Shown: one piece after another, positions 32,702-40,185 of the stretch
Position numbering within the stretch: the stretch's first letter is position 1
How the letters are laid out: each line of letters begins with the position of its first letter
NCBI GenBank assembly: GCA_003551365.1
Contig: PUMM01000136.1
Span: 1 to 40,347, forward strand
DNA length: 40,347 bases
From: Clostridia bacterium
GTDB taxonomy: Bacteria; Bacillota; Sulfobacillia; SLMV01
Reading direction: 5' to 3'
Position numbers and translations under genes: made by a program
Notes under the pieces: model-generated
The model's database searches: none
Seen by the model: the letters and a program-made list of their open reading frames with translations, nothing else
Told to the model about the DNA's origin: nothing

Positions 32702-34273
32702 ATGCTTCCTTCTGTAACCTTGGGAAATTGGTTGCTGGCATTTCTGCCTATTGCCATGATATTGCTTCTCATGATGGTGCTTCGCTGGAGCGGAGGACGT
32801 GCCGGTGGTTTGAGCTGGTTTGTGGCCTGTGGGGTTGCTGTCCTGTTGTTTGGAGCGGACACTGAGTTGCTCGCCGTCGCTTCTCTCAAGGGACTATGGA
32901 CCACGGTTTTCATCCTTTACATCATCTGGGGAGCTATGCTCCTTTACAATGTTGTGACTGAGGTCGGAGCATTTGACATAATAGCTGATACGTTCACCCG
33001 GTTGACTGGTGGCGACAAGATGCTGCAGATTCTCGTTCTCGGATGGGCATTTCCCTCTTTCTTGCAGGGGGTTTGTGGGTTCGGCACCTGCGTTGCGGTT
33101 TCAGCTCCTCTTCTGGTCGGGCTGGGGTTTCCCCCGATAACCGCTGCCGCTGCCGCCCTGCTTGGGCATGGCTGGTCGGTGACCTTTGGATCATTGGGTT
33201 CGTCCTACGCTGCCCTGGTCAGCATGACCGGACTGAGTGAGGTGGGTTTGGCACTGTGGAGTTCAATCCTCGTCGTCATTGCCTGTTTGCTGACGGGTCC
33301 GTCGATATGCCTATTGTATCGCGGTTGGGCCGGTCTCAGGCAGGGTTTTGTGGCCTCCCTCTTCATTGGAGTATCGATGGGAGCAACCACACTGATCGTG
33401 GCGAACTTTCTATCCCCCTACATAGCGTCGGTATTGTCGGGGGTTGTGGGGTTGGTGGTCGGTGGGATGGTGCTTCCCCGGACCCCGTGGTACTCTACCT
33501 CCGAGGACACTGAGGAGGCGGATTCGCAGAGTTTCCACTCTGCATTTGCCCCCTACTATTTCCTGCTGGCACTCGTTCTCGGTGTCTATCTGACGCCCCT
33601 GTCCGATCTTTTGGGTCGTTTCAGGCTCGGGCTTTCCTTCCCTGCCACCGAGACAGCGCACGGATTTGTCGTTGAAGCGGTCGAGGCCTATTCGCCCATT
33701 GCGCTTCTGACCACACCGGGGACACTCATATTGGGTGCCGTTCTGCTCTCCATCCTGTATTTCAAGCGTGCCGGGATGTGGAAGCCCGAGATGAAGAGCA
33801 AGGTACTCAGTTCGGTATTTCGGCAGGCAGTGCCGGCGACAGTGACCGTTATGACCATGAGCATGATGGCGGTAGTCATGATGGATTCAGGTATGACCAC
33901 CTTGCTGGCGGAGGGAACTGCCAATTTCGCGCGCACTGGCTATCCTGTAGTGGCTCCGTTCATTGGGCTGCTGGGCTCATTCATGACGGGCAGCAACACC
34001 TCATCCAACATCCTGTTCGGGGCATTTCAGAGGGATGTGGCAGTGCTTCTGGGTGCCAGTGGATGGATTGTTTCCGCTCTGCAGACCGCTGGTGCCTCCG
34101 TCGGGAATGCTGTAACTCCCATGAACGTAGCTCTGTCATCTGCGGTGACCGGAACGGCGGGACGCGAGGGTGAGATCATCACGAAATCCATGGGATATGC
34201 TCTAGTCATCACGCTCATAGTGGGTCTGTGCGGATATGTTGCGACATTCTACCTGTTTCCCGGTTTACCTTAG
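32702..34273 (+). CDS. LctP-family lactate permease
   Basis: A 523-residue membrane protein with about 13 helices, from the L-lactate/glycolate permease family (LctP, LldP, GlcA), which imports lactate with a cation. Family blocks include WGAMLLYNVV, the conserved FPSFLQGVCGFGTCVAVSAPLLV region (about 115-140), LLGHGWSVTFGSLGSSY and the C-terminal GSNTSSNILFGAFQ with QTAGASVGNAVTPMN. All appear intact. Start ATG 32702 has AGAGGAGAG upstream. Two small coding regions follow on the same strand: a 71-residue two-helix protein 12 bases on, and phzF. No lactate dehydrogenase gene is in sight, but a LarA-type racemase lies in the window, and a lactate link between them is only a guess. Confidence 0.94.
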   Translation: MLPSVTLGNWLLAFLPIAMILLLMMVLRWSGGRAGGLSWFVACGVAVLLFGADTELLAVASLKGLWTTVFILYIIWGAMLLYNVVTEVGAFDIIADTFTRLTGGDKMLQILVLGWAFPSFLQGVCGFGTCVAVSAPLLVGLGFPPITAAAAALLGHGWSVTFGSLGSSYAALVSMTGLSEVGLALWSSILVVIACLLTGPSICLLYRGWAGLRQGFVASLFIGVSMGATTLIVANFLSPYIASVLSGVVGLVVGGMVLPRTPWYSTSEDTEEADSQSFHSAFAPYYFLLALVLGVYLTPLSDLLGRFRLGLSFPATETAHGFVVEAVEAYSPIALLTTPGTLILGAVLLSILYFKRAGMWKPEMKSKVLSSVFRQAVPATVTVMTMSMMAVVMMDSGMTTLLAEGTANFARTGYPVVAPFIGLLGSFMTGSNTSSNILFGAFQRDVAVLLGASGWIVSALQTAGASVGNAVTPMNVALSSAVTGTAGREGEIITKSMGYALVITLIVGLCGYVATFYLFPGLP

Positions 34274-34285
34274 GAGGCGAGAGGT

Positions 34286-34501
34286 ATGACGAACTCGGAG
34301 GAGAACATGGGTGTAACCAGGCGACTTGTGCGCGCCTGCAGTATAACTGACAGCCGAAGTGGTCTTTTCCTGTCTGCCGTAGTAGCCTGGGTCAATTTTG
34401 CCTTTCTCTATTCCGCCTTGATGGCGGGCTGGGACTCGGGAGTCGTGCTGGGGCTATCGATATTTGGTGTGTCATGTGGTCTGGCTGCTTATTATGGTTG
34501 A
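34286..34501 (+). CDS. Small two-helix membrane protein behind lctP
   Basis: A 71-residue protein of unknown family. A charged N-terminal stretch (MTNSEENMGVTRRLVRA) is followed by two hydrophobic segments, about 27-47 and 50-69, ending AAYYG. It starts 12 bases after the lctP stop, with an AGGAGG/GAGAGG site just before ATG 34286, so it is made with the permease. Small accessory proteins of this kind exist for several transporters (for example in SSS or TRAP systems), so a role in permease assembly or regulation is possible, without direct evidence. It resembles no LctP partner I know. Confidence 0.7.
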   Translation: MTNSEENMGVTRRLVRACSITDSRSGLFLSAVVAWVNFAFLYSALMAGWDSGVVLGLSIFGVSCGLAAYYG

Positions 34502-34527
34502 GTGGTTAAAGAGAGGTGCAATGATTA

Positions 34528-35457
34528 ATGGCGCATTATCGCATCGCTCAGATTGACGCCTTTACTGATCAGGTATTCGGGGGAAACCCCGCCGGGGTGG
34601 TGCTGGACGCAGAGAATCTTTCTGATCGGCAGATGCAGCTGGTGGCGCGGGAGATGAACGTCTCGGAGACCGCCTTTGTGATGGATAAAAATGACAGCAA
34701 TCGCTTTGCTGTGCGTTTCTTCACGCCCTCACATGAGGTGGATCTCTGTGGGCATGCGACTGTCGCAACATTCTGGCTGCTGGCGCAGGAGGGAAGGCTG
34801 GAAACAGACGGCAGTGTGGCCGTGGCCCGCCAGATGACCGGTGCAGGTGAGTTAGAGGTGCAAGTGCAGTTCAGTGCCGGTGAGCCCCACGAGGTGATGA
34901 TGAGTCAGGTTGCACCGCGCTGGCTCGGGTCGCCGGGTTGGGACGGGAATCTGCTGGACATGCTGGGTATGCCAGATTGCCGACTCGACGAACTACCCGA
35001 ACCCGCCGTCGTCAGCACGGGGCTGGCCGACCTCCTGCTGGCAGTGCCGGACCGGGAAATCCTGTGGGACCTCTCTCCCGATTTTCGCGCTCTCTCGCAG
35101 TACTGCCGGGAGAGGGGAATAGTCAGCGTCCACTGTTTCACCCGCGACGTCATTTCCGAGGACTGCTTTGTGCACTGTCGGGACTTTGCCCCCGCCGTGG
35201 GAGTACCTGAGGATCCCGCCACCGGGACAGCCAGTGGCGCCCTGGCGGTTTACCTCGTTGATGAGGGGATCCTTCCCGATGAGGCCGGGCGCAGCAATGA
35301 CCGTCCCGTCCGGATGCGGATGGAGCAGGGACATAGTGTTGACCGTCCGGGCACAATCATCACCGAAGTCATACGTGGTGACGATGGTCGACCGGAATCC
35401 GTTCGGGTGGGGGGCGCCGCCCGGGTAGTAATAGATGGGACTCTCAGGCTGTCCTGA
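34528..35457 (+). CDS. PhzF-family isomerase/epimerase-like protein
   Basis: A 309-residue protein with the two-lobed diaminopimelate-epimerase-like fold. It begins with IDAFTDQVFGGNPAGVVL, has the catalytic Glu of the family as E47 in NVSETAFV, then FFTPSHEVDLCGHAT and the second-lobe motif EDPATGTASGAL. Members catalyse double-bond isomerisation in phenazine synthesis or unknown reactions on small acids. No phenazine cluster is nearby, so the substrate is open. Start ATG 34528 has GAGAGGTG 9 bases upstream. It is the last gene of the apparent lctP run and ends ahead of a strong hairpin. Confidence 0.93.
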   Translation: MAHYRIAQIDAFTDQVFGGNPAGVVLDAENLSDRQMQLVAREMNVSETAFVMDKNDSNRFAVRFFTPSHEVDLCGHATVATFWLLAQEGRLETDGSVAVARQMTGAGELEVQVQFSAGEPHEVMMSQVAPRWLGSPGWDGNLLDMLGMPDCRLDELPEPAVVSTGLADLLLAVPDREILWDLSPDFRALSQYCRERGIVSVHCFTRDVISEDCFVHCRDFAPAVGVPEDPATGTASGALAVYLVDEGILPDEAGRSNDRPVRMRMEQGHSVDRPGTIITEVIRGDDGRPESVRVGGAARVVIDGTLRLS

Positions 35458-35470
35458 GTGCTTTTGTGTT

Positions 35471-35512
35471 CGGCGGGACCACGATGTGCGATGGCACGGT
35501 GTGGTCCCGCCG
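35471..35512. terminator. 12-bp perfect hairpin between phzF and the MBL-fold gene
   Basis: CGGCGGGACCAC at 35471-35482 pairs exactly with GTGGTCCCGCCG at 35501-35512 around an 18-base loop. It sits in the 72-base gap between two convergent genes, the expected place for a shared terminator, but neither side has a T-run. Confidence 0.55.
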
Positions 35513-35529
35513 GCGTACTCAACTGCCCT

Positions 35530-36405
35530 TCATTTTCCGAATGTGTACTGATCGCCGGTGTGAAAGTAGCTGTGTCGATCGCCCATGTTTTGCGCGAAGA
35601 CTCTCTCAGCTTTGGGTCCGGTGCAGTGCCCGGTGATGAGTTCGCATATGTTGAGTTGCTCCATCTCCTCGTTTGTGTGTCCTATCCGCTCATCGTCTGC
35701 ACCTATCAGGTGGAAACCGCCAATGACAGCGCGGAAACGGTCAGTTTCCATGACATCGGCGGCGTGACGCACGGTATTGGCTATTCCCGAGTGGCCACAA
35801 CCCGTCAGAAGAACCAGGCTTCCGTCGGCCAACTGGAACCACAGTGCCATGTCATCCGGGTCATCGTCCGGTACCAGCCGACCGTCCCGCAGGGTGAACA
35901 TTTTTCTGCGCGGTTCCTCGAAGTCAGTGCGTCGCGGAATCGATCCGCTGCTCCACACCCCGGGGTGAATCTCTACCGGTTCCCGCAACAGCATCATGCG
36001 ATTCTCTGGAATCTCTTCCCACATGGCCGGGTCCGGCCCAACGGGTTTGAGAGATCCCCGCAGGCTCACGGCGCGGCGGGTGATTTCGGGGTGCGCAATC
36101 AGGTTGAAGGTGGCTGACGAATCATGCAGCAGCGCGGGCAGTCCTCCCGTGTGGTCGTGATGGCAGTGCGATAGGAACACATCGTCAATCTCGCCGGGCG
36201 ACAGTCCCACCGACGCAAGGTTGTGGCGGAGCAGGGGGGAGCTGGCGCCCGTGTCGAAGAGGATGGTGATCAGTCTACCATTGTCATATGTACACCGGAT
36301 CACCAGAGCTAACCCGTGCTCGGACCAGAGGCGACTTCCGTGCCTGGTCCTGTCACTGATCAGTACCTGTACATCCAGCTGCCGTATAGTGGGTGATCTG
36401 GGCAA
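35530..36405 (-). CDS. MBL-fold metallo-hydrolase
   Basis: A 291-residue protein of the metallo-beta-lactamase fold. The metal motif HxHxDH is H80-C-H82-H83-D84-H85 in LSHCHHDHTGG. A preceding TILFDTGAS strand and the later TGCGHSGIANTV and GGFHLIGA motifs match the branch annotated as 7,8-dihydropterin-6-methyl-4-(beta-D-ribofuranosyl)aminobenzene-phosphate synthase-like proteins. That name comes from archaeal methanopterin work and probably does not reflect the role here. The frame is open from ATG 36447, but GGGAGGG lies 6 bases before TTG 36405, so that start is preferred. A possible 54-residue reading frame precedes it on the same strand. Confidence 0.88.
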   Translation of the reverse strand: MPRSPTIRQLDVQVLISDRTRHGSRLWSEHGLALVIRCTYDNGRLITILFDTGASSPLLRHNLASVGLSPGEIDDVFLSHCHHDHTGGLPALLHDSSATFNLIAHPEITRRAVSLRGSLKPVGPDPAMWEEIPENRMMLLREPVEIHPGVWSSGSIPRRTDFEEPRRKMFTLRDGRLVPDDDPDDMALWFQLADGSLVLLTGCGHSGIANTVRHAADVMETDRFRAVIGGFHLIGADDERIGHTNEEMEQLNICELITGHCTGPKAERVFAQNMGDRHSYFHTGDQYTFGK

Positions 36406-36448
36406 GGCTATCCCTCCCGGTAATCTGTGTTCATCTACAGGATACATT

Positions 36449-36613
36449 CTACGTCGCTCGGCTTTGTCCTAGCTGGAGGGATAGACCGGTTGCCATTTCG
36501 TGCCGCAGACCACTGCACACATCATCTCGCGGCAGGATGGGAATCTCGAGTATGACTCCCGGCGATTTCCTGAGGATTGCGGGGAGCTGACTGACAATCC
36601 GGGCATATTGCAT
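36449..36613 (-). CDS. Possible small protein upstream of the MBL-fold gene
   Basis: A 54-codon frame from ATG 36613 to TAG 36449, beginning MQYARIVSQLPAILRK and ending QSRAT. Its amino-acid make-up (alternating hydrophobic and charged residues, a balanced set of codons) looks protein-like, and it ends 1 base before the alternative ATG of the MBL-fold gene, as in an operon. Against it, the ribosome site is poor (GTTGAG touching the ATG) and no promoter is evident. It has no recognisable family. Confidence 0.35.
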   Translation of the reverse strand: MQYARIVSQLPAILRKSPGVILEIPILPRDDVCSGLRHEMATGLSLQLGQSRAT

Positions 36614-36651
36614 CTCAACGTTAAGTTATGGTGACACCTGGTGCGAGAATG

Positions 36652-36681
36652 TTGTGGAGGGGGTTCAGTTGTCCGTATAAT
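36652..36681 (+). promoter_or_regulatory. Promoter of the SLH protein gene
   Basis: TTGTGG at 36652-36657 and a perfect TATAAT at 36676-36681 are 18 bases apart, giving a short leader before ATG 36725. The remaining 319-base gap between the MBL-fold and SLH genes shows only the possible small frame listed separately. Confidence 0.5.
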
Positions 36682-36724
36682 TATAAACAGAGAGCGCAGG
36701 CATTCGTTTTGGGGAGGCGGGAGC

Positions 36725-38848
36725 ATGGTAAATCGAGCCCTATCTGTTTTTCTGGTGGGATTGCTGCTGACGGGGCTGTTTGCCGTGCCCGTAAACTCGT
36801 CCGCTCCATCGGTGAGCTCCTCTCCCTTTGCAGATGTAAGCTCTGATCATCCCCAGGCACAGGAGTTTTCCCTTTTGCGAGTCCTGGGGATCTTTGAGGG
36901 ATACCCGGACGGACAGGTGCGTCCCGGGTCTACGGTCAATCGTCTCCAGTTCGCCAAGATGGCGGTGTGTATGGCCGATGCTCGCGACGAGGTCCGGGAG
37001 GTTTCCGGACAGAGTCCCGACTTTGTGGACGGGGGGCAGATCTCTCCCGTCTGGTGGGGATGGGTGAACATTTCCAGATCCCTTGGGCTGTTGCGCGGTT
37101 ATGAGGATGGAACGTTCCGCCCTCGCCGGAATATCACTTATGCCGAGGCCGTCGCAGTGTTGCTGCGCGTCGCCGGTTACGAGGCCGAAGTTGCAGAGTT
37201 GGACTATCCGCATGGATACATTCGCAAGGCACATCAGGTCGGTCTCACAGAGGGCGTCGAACTGGCCCCCCACTTGCCCATAACCAGATACGAGATGGCT
37301 GTTTTGAGTTCCAATGCTCTGCGTCTGCATCCGCCGGATGAACAGGGGCGGCCTGCAGATGACCCAACTGGGGAATACCGGCCGAGTCGTCTGGAGAATT
37401 GGTCTGGCAGGATTGAGGGAGTGGTATCGTCCATCTCTGGTGATACGGCAGTGGTTGATGGTGATGAGCATACTCTGGCCGGGGAGGTCTATTTGTTCGG
37501 GGCTGATTCCCTCGCGGAGTTGGAGGAGCAATGGATAGTGGGTTTTGCTGACCAGGAGGGTAGCATTGCCTATATTGAAACTGTTGATGGTCCGGTAGAG
37601 TTGGCCGGCGAGATGCAGGACATAAGGGCTGAGGACGGGATCCTGCAGGTGGATGATCGCTGGTTTCGCTGGGTTCCCGATGCAGACGGCAGGACGACCT
37701 GGCAACTAAATGGTGCGGATGTGCCGTTGGATCGCGCCGTAGAAAGATTGCAGACTTCGCTGGAGCACGAAAGGGATGTGCATGTGCAGCTGGTGGCCCG
37801 CGGCGACTTGATTGAGGAGTTAGAGGCTGAGTCCTGGGATGCCGAGCTCTATGTTCTGTCTGAACCCGAGCCGCTCGACCCCGGATGGCGTGTGCCGGTG
37901 GGATATGTACATGAGGGTGGTATTGAGAGGCGAGAGATTCGTTTTGCAACCGATGCAATGCCCCCGGCGGAATTTCCAGCTGATCTGCAGAGCCCGGACC
38001 AGCTCCGTCCGGGACATGCTATTACTGCTGCCATTCGCGGGGGAGTGGGTGTGGGAGAAGAGGATCCAGTCCAATCTACGCTATTCCATCGGGTGAGGGT
38101 GAGTGACCGGATTCACTCAGGGGAGGTCGAGCGAGTAGAGGCCGATCATGATGATGATAATGAGCTCTACTTCACCTATCGACTGCAAAACAGCGATACA
38201 ATATCGCTGTCGAGAGAACACCTCCTGGATGCACCGCGGGATCTGACTCTCAATGAGTTGTATCGAGCCGAGCACCTCACGCTGGTGGTTGCCTACGATG
38301 GCTCTGTCATCTCGGTTCTCGATGCGACTATTGCCGGGCCGAGATCCAAGTACGTCAGAATTCTGACGGTGTGGAAGGTAGAAGTGGCCGGTGAAGTGCG
38401 CAGTGCGTACATCGTCGTCGATGAAGCGGGTGAGGCGGTGACGTACGAGCTGTCCCATCCGTCCAAATGGGCCCTGTTTGTGGACCAGTCTCTGGAGCCC
38501 AAACGGGATCGTTTGGTTCGACTGGAGGTGGATGAGTCTGGCAGGTGTAATGGGGTAGTTTCCTGGGTTGCGGAGGAGCCACTACCTGGGGAGTATGTTG
38601 TGTCGTACATAGATGAAGACGAGCACATCATTTCGGTCCGACGACTGCGGGGCGGCGGCGACCATGCGCCCACCACAAATGGTGATGATCGTCCGCGGGA
38701 GGTCATGATGGCTACCGAAGCGGCAGTATATCGGCCGGACGGTGAGCACGTCGACCCCGAATCCCTTAGCGTCGGGCAGCGAGTTAAGGTCTACCTGGAT
38801 GAAGAGGACGGCGAGGTGGGGTTGCTGGAGATGGTCACTGGTGGATGA
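36725..38848 (+). CDS. S-layer homology (SLH) domain surface protein
   Basis: A 707-residue exported protein. Residues 1 to about 25 form a signal peptide (basic start, hydrophobic core, VNSSA end). Three SLH domains follow: about 35-85 (FADVSSDHP...GYPDGQVRPG), 99-152 (FVDGG...GYEDGTFRPRRNITYAEA) and 158-203 (third, more divergent, ITRYEMA). SLH triplets bind pyruvylated cell-wall polysaccharide and hold the protein on the surface. The remaining 500 residues are acidic, beta-rich and match nothing I recognise. They show repeated short GxVxxVxxDxxxxx-like blocks, such as GRIEGVVSSISGD and GEVERVEADHDDDNE. Possible roles are an S-layer component or a wall-anchored scaffold. Start ATG 36725 follows GGGGAGG. 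Codon use is slightly AT-richer than in neighbours. Confidence 0.9.
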   Translation: MVNRALSVFLVGLLLTGLFAVPVNSSAPSVSSSPFADVSSDHPQAQEFSLLRVLGIFEGYPDGQVRPGSTVNRLQFAKMAVCMADARDEVREVSGQSPDFVDGGQISPVWWGWVNISRSLGLLRGYEDGTFRPRRNITYAEAVAVLLRVAGYEAEVAELDYPHGYIRKAHQVGLTEGVELAPHLPITRYEMAVLSSNALRLHPPDEQGRPADDPTGEYRPSRLENWSGRIEGVVSSISGDTAVVDGDEHTLAGEVYLFGADSLAELEEQWIVGFADQEGSIAYIETVDGPVELAGEMQDIRAEDGILQVDDRWFRWVPDADGRTTWQLNGADVPLDRAVERLQTSLEHERDVHVQLVARGDLIEELEAESWDAELYVLSEPEPLDPGWRVPVGYVHEGGIERREIRFATDAMPPAEFPADLQSPDQLRPGHAITAAIRGGVGVGEEDPVQSTLFHRVRVSDRIHSGEVERVEADHDDDNELYFTYRLQNSDTISLSREHLLDAPRDLTLNELYRAEHLTLVVAYDGSVISVLDATIAGPRSKYVRILTVWKVEVAGEVRSAYIVVDEAGEAVTYELSHPSKWALFVDQSLEPKRDRLVRLEVDESGRCNGVVSWVAEEPLPGEYVVSYIDEDEHIISVRRLRGGGDHAPTTNGDDRPREVMMATEAAVYRPDGEHVDPESLSVGQRVKVYLDEEDGEVGLLEMVTGG

Positions 38849-38902
38849 TTTGGGTGTACGTACAGACCGAATCTCGGGAAGATAACTGCCGAAACACAGA
38901 GC

Positions 38903-38933
38903 AAAACAAAAAGCCGGCCATAAAAGACCGGCT
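38903..38933 (-). terminator. Intrinsic terminator of the cold-shock gene
   Basis: On the minus strand AGCCGG (38933-38928) pairs with CCGGCT (38917-38912) and is followed by TTTTTGTTTTG. It lies 18 bases after the cold-shock stop, and is the only gene-end terminator in the window with a full T-run. Confidence 0.8.
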
Positions 38934-38951
38934 AGGGTTGGCGCGACCGGT

Positions 38952-39176
38952 TCAGAACAGCGGGGAATCTCCCGGGCCCAGTTTTTCCACGTTGACCGCC
39001 TGCAGCCCCTTGGGCGTCTCCACTATCTCAAACGACACCTTCTCATTCTCTTCTAGGGTCTTGAATCCTTCGCCTTCGATCTCGGAATAATGGACGAAGA
39101 CATCGTCTCCGTCTTCCCTCTCGATAAATCCAAAGCCTTTGCTGCTATCGAACCACTTTACTGTTCCTTCAGCCAC
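38952..39176 (-). CDS. Cold-shock protein, CspA family
   Basis: A 74-residue OB-fold RNA chaperone. It opens with [16 protein letters not shown], containing RNP1 (KGFGFIE, 13-19), followed by RNP2 (VFVHYS, 26-31) and [19 protein letters not shown]. These small proteins bind single-stranded RNA and DNA and melt mRNA structure. The C-terminal GPGDSPLF tail is a slight extension. GTG 39176 is preferred as start, with GGAGGT 8 bases upstream. Thirty-odd further codons in frame belong to the leader. The gene has its own promoter about 150 bases upstream, a folded leader and a terminator, so it is monocistronic. Confidence 0.96.
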   Translation of the reverse strand: MAEGTVKWFDSSKGFGFIEREDGDDVFVHYSEIEGEGFKTLEENEKVSFEIVETPKGLQAVNVEKLGPGDSPLF

Positions 39177-39235
39177 TCCGACTACCTCCAAGAGGACGAT
39201 CATCTGCCTTCCCGGCATCGGTGCCATTAGAGGAA

Positions 39236-39311
39236 GGATGAAGCGCGGCAGGTTCGTCCGAAAAATTTGTGGCCGCCTTAAGGCGACGGTGTGCATCCGT
39301 ATGCTTCATCC
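39236..39311 (-). promoter_or_regulatory. Structured 5' leader of the cold-shock gene
   Basis: GGATGAAGC at 39236-39244 and GCTTCATCC at 39303-39311 are perfect 9-base inverted copies, enclosing a 12-base perfect palindrome CGCCTTAAGGCG at 39274-39285. Both lie within the predicted 146-base leader. Long foldable leaders act as temperature switches in E. coli cspA; a similar role here is inference. Confidence 0.45.
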
Positions 39312-39328
39312 CGGCACAGCACGATTTT

Positions 39329-39357
39329 AGTTTATCTGAACCGGTGCTGCTTTGCAA
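39329..39357 (-). promoter_or_regulatory. Promoter of the cold-shock gene
   Basis: On the minus strand TTGCAA (39357-39352) and TAAACT (39334-39329) are 17 bases apart, putting the transcript start near 39322. Confidence 0.45.
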
Positions 39358-39383
39358 ATGAGAAGGGGCGAAATATATTCCAT

Positions 39384-39506
39384 ATGGCGGACATTACGGT
39401 GGAAATGGGCCAGTCTGGAACGTACCTGGGGCCAGAGCGGGTGGATTTGCGGGAATATGAAGTCGGACAGCGCCGGCACCCTTTACTGATCCCCCGGCCG
39501 TGGTAG
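39384..39506 (+). CDS. Possible 40-residue protein ahead of the macro-domain gene
   Basis: ATG 39384 to TAG 39506 encodes a 40-residue hydrophilic peptide starting MADITVEMGQSGTYLGPERV. The residue mix looks protein-like. The closest ribosome-like site, AAGGGG, is about 16 bases upstream, which is too far for efficient start. No family is recognised. It may be a gene remnant or chance. Confidence 0.3.
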   Translation: MADITVEMGQSGTYLGPERVDLREYEVGQRRHPLLIPRPW

Positions 39507-39509
39507 AAT
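39482..39509 (+). promoter_or_regulatory. Possible promoter of the macro-domain gene
   Basis: TTTACT at 39482-39487 and TAGAAT at 39504-39509 are 16 bases apart, 63 bases before the GTG start. Confidence 0.35.
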
Positions 39510-39572
39510 GTGGGTGAAATCCAGCATGGAGTCGGTTGAAGTCCCCGACACACAGCTCGGGAGGTGGAAGGT

Positions 39573-40109
39573 GTGCAGATTGACGTAGCGGGAATAGTCG
39601 TGGAGTGCAGGCAGGGAGACATAACCAGACAGCAAGATTGTGACGCAGTGGTCAATGCGGCCAATGGGGAGCTCCGTCCAGGCGGTGGAGTTGCCGGAGC
39701 GATACACCGGGCTGCAGGTGCCGGGCTGTACGAGGAGTGCAGGCCCATGGCTCCCATCGCAACCGGAGAAGTGGTTATAACCGGTGCACACAATCTGCCC
39801 AACAGATACGTCATACATGCTCTTGGCCCGGTGTACACGTTGAGTGATGACCCCGCGGGTGAGCTGGCCCGGGCATATAGAAATGCGCTGCGCATCGCAG
39901 AAGATCATAGGGTGACCACCGTCGCCTTTCCCGCTCTGTCCACCGGGGCATTCGGATACCCGATGGCCGAGGCCGCGGAGGTGGCGTTTCGTACTGTGCT
40001 GGGCATGGCCCGTGACCTGTTCTCGGTTCGACTGATACGTTTTGTCCTCTACGATGAAGAGTCGCAGAATGTCCATTGTGAAGTCCTGGAAAGGCTCGGT
40101 GCGGAGTAG
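39573..40109 (+). CDS. Macro-domain ADP-ribose-binding protein
   Basis: A 178-residue single macro domain. The ADP-ribose site is intact: VVNAANGELRPGGGVAGAIHRAAG (about 26-49) holds the Asn-Asn/GGG loop of MacroD-type hydrolases, and STGAFGYP near 127-134 closes over the distal ribose. Such enzymes remove ADP-ribose from proteins or deacetylate O-acetyl-ADP-ribose. The frame is open from GTG 39564, but GGGAGG ends 8 bases before GTG 39573, which is the better start. The gene is followed on the same strand by a prenyltransferase gene and is not paired with a sirtuin or ADP-ribosyltransferase in the visible part. Confidence 0.93.
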   Translation: MQIDVAGIVVECRQGDITRQQDCDAVVNAANGELRPGGGVAGAIHRAAGAGLYEECRPMAPIATGEVVITGAHNLPNRYVIHALGPVYTLSDDPAGELARAYRNALRIAEDHRVTTVAFPALSTGAFGYPMAEAAEVAFRTVLGMARDLFSVRLIRFVLYDEESQNVHCEVLERLGAE

Positions 40110-40185
40110 CATGCACTCTCCCCGCATCGATCGCTCGCCCCTCGGGTAAACTGGGCGCAGGATATGCGACGGGAGAGAGCACGTT

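Noticed and set aside
36449-36613. Small acid-soluble spore protein
   Set aside because: The LRHEMATGLSLQLG stretch faintly recalls an SASP core, but the invariant Gly-Gly and following KRLV-type segments are missing.
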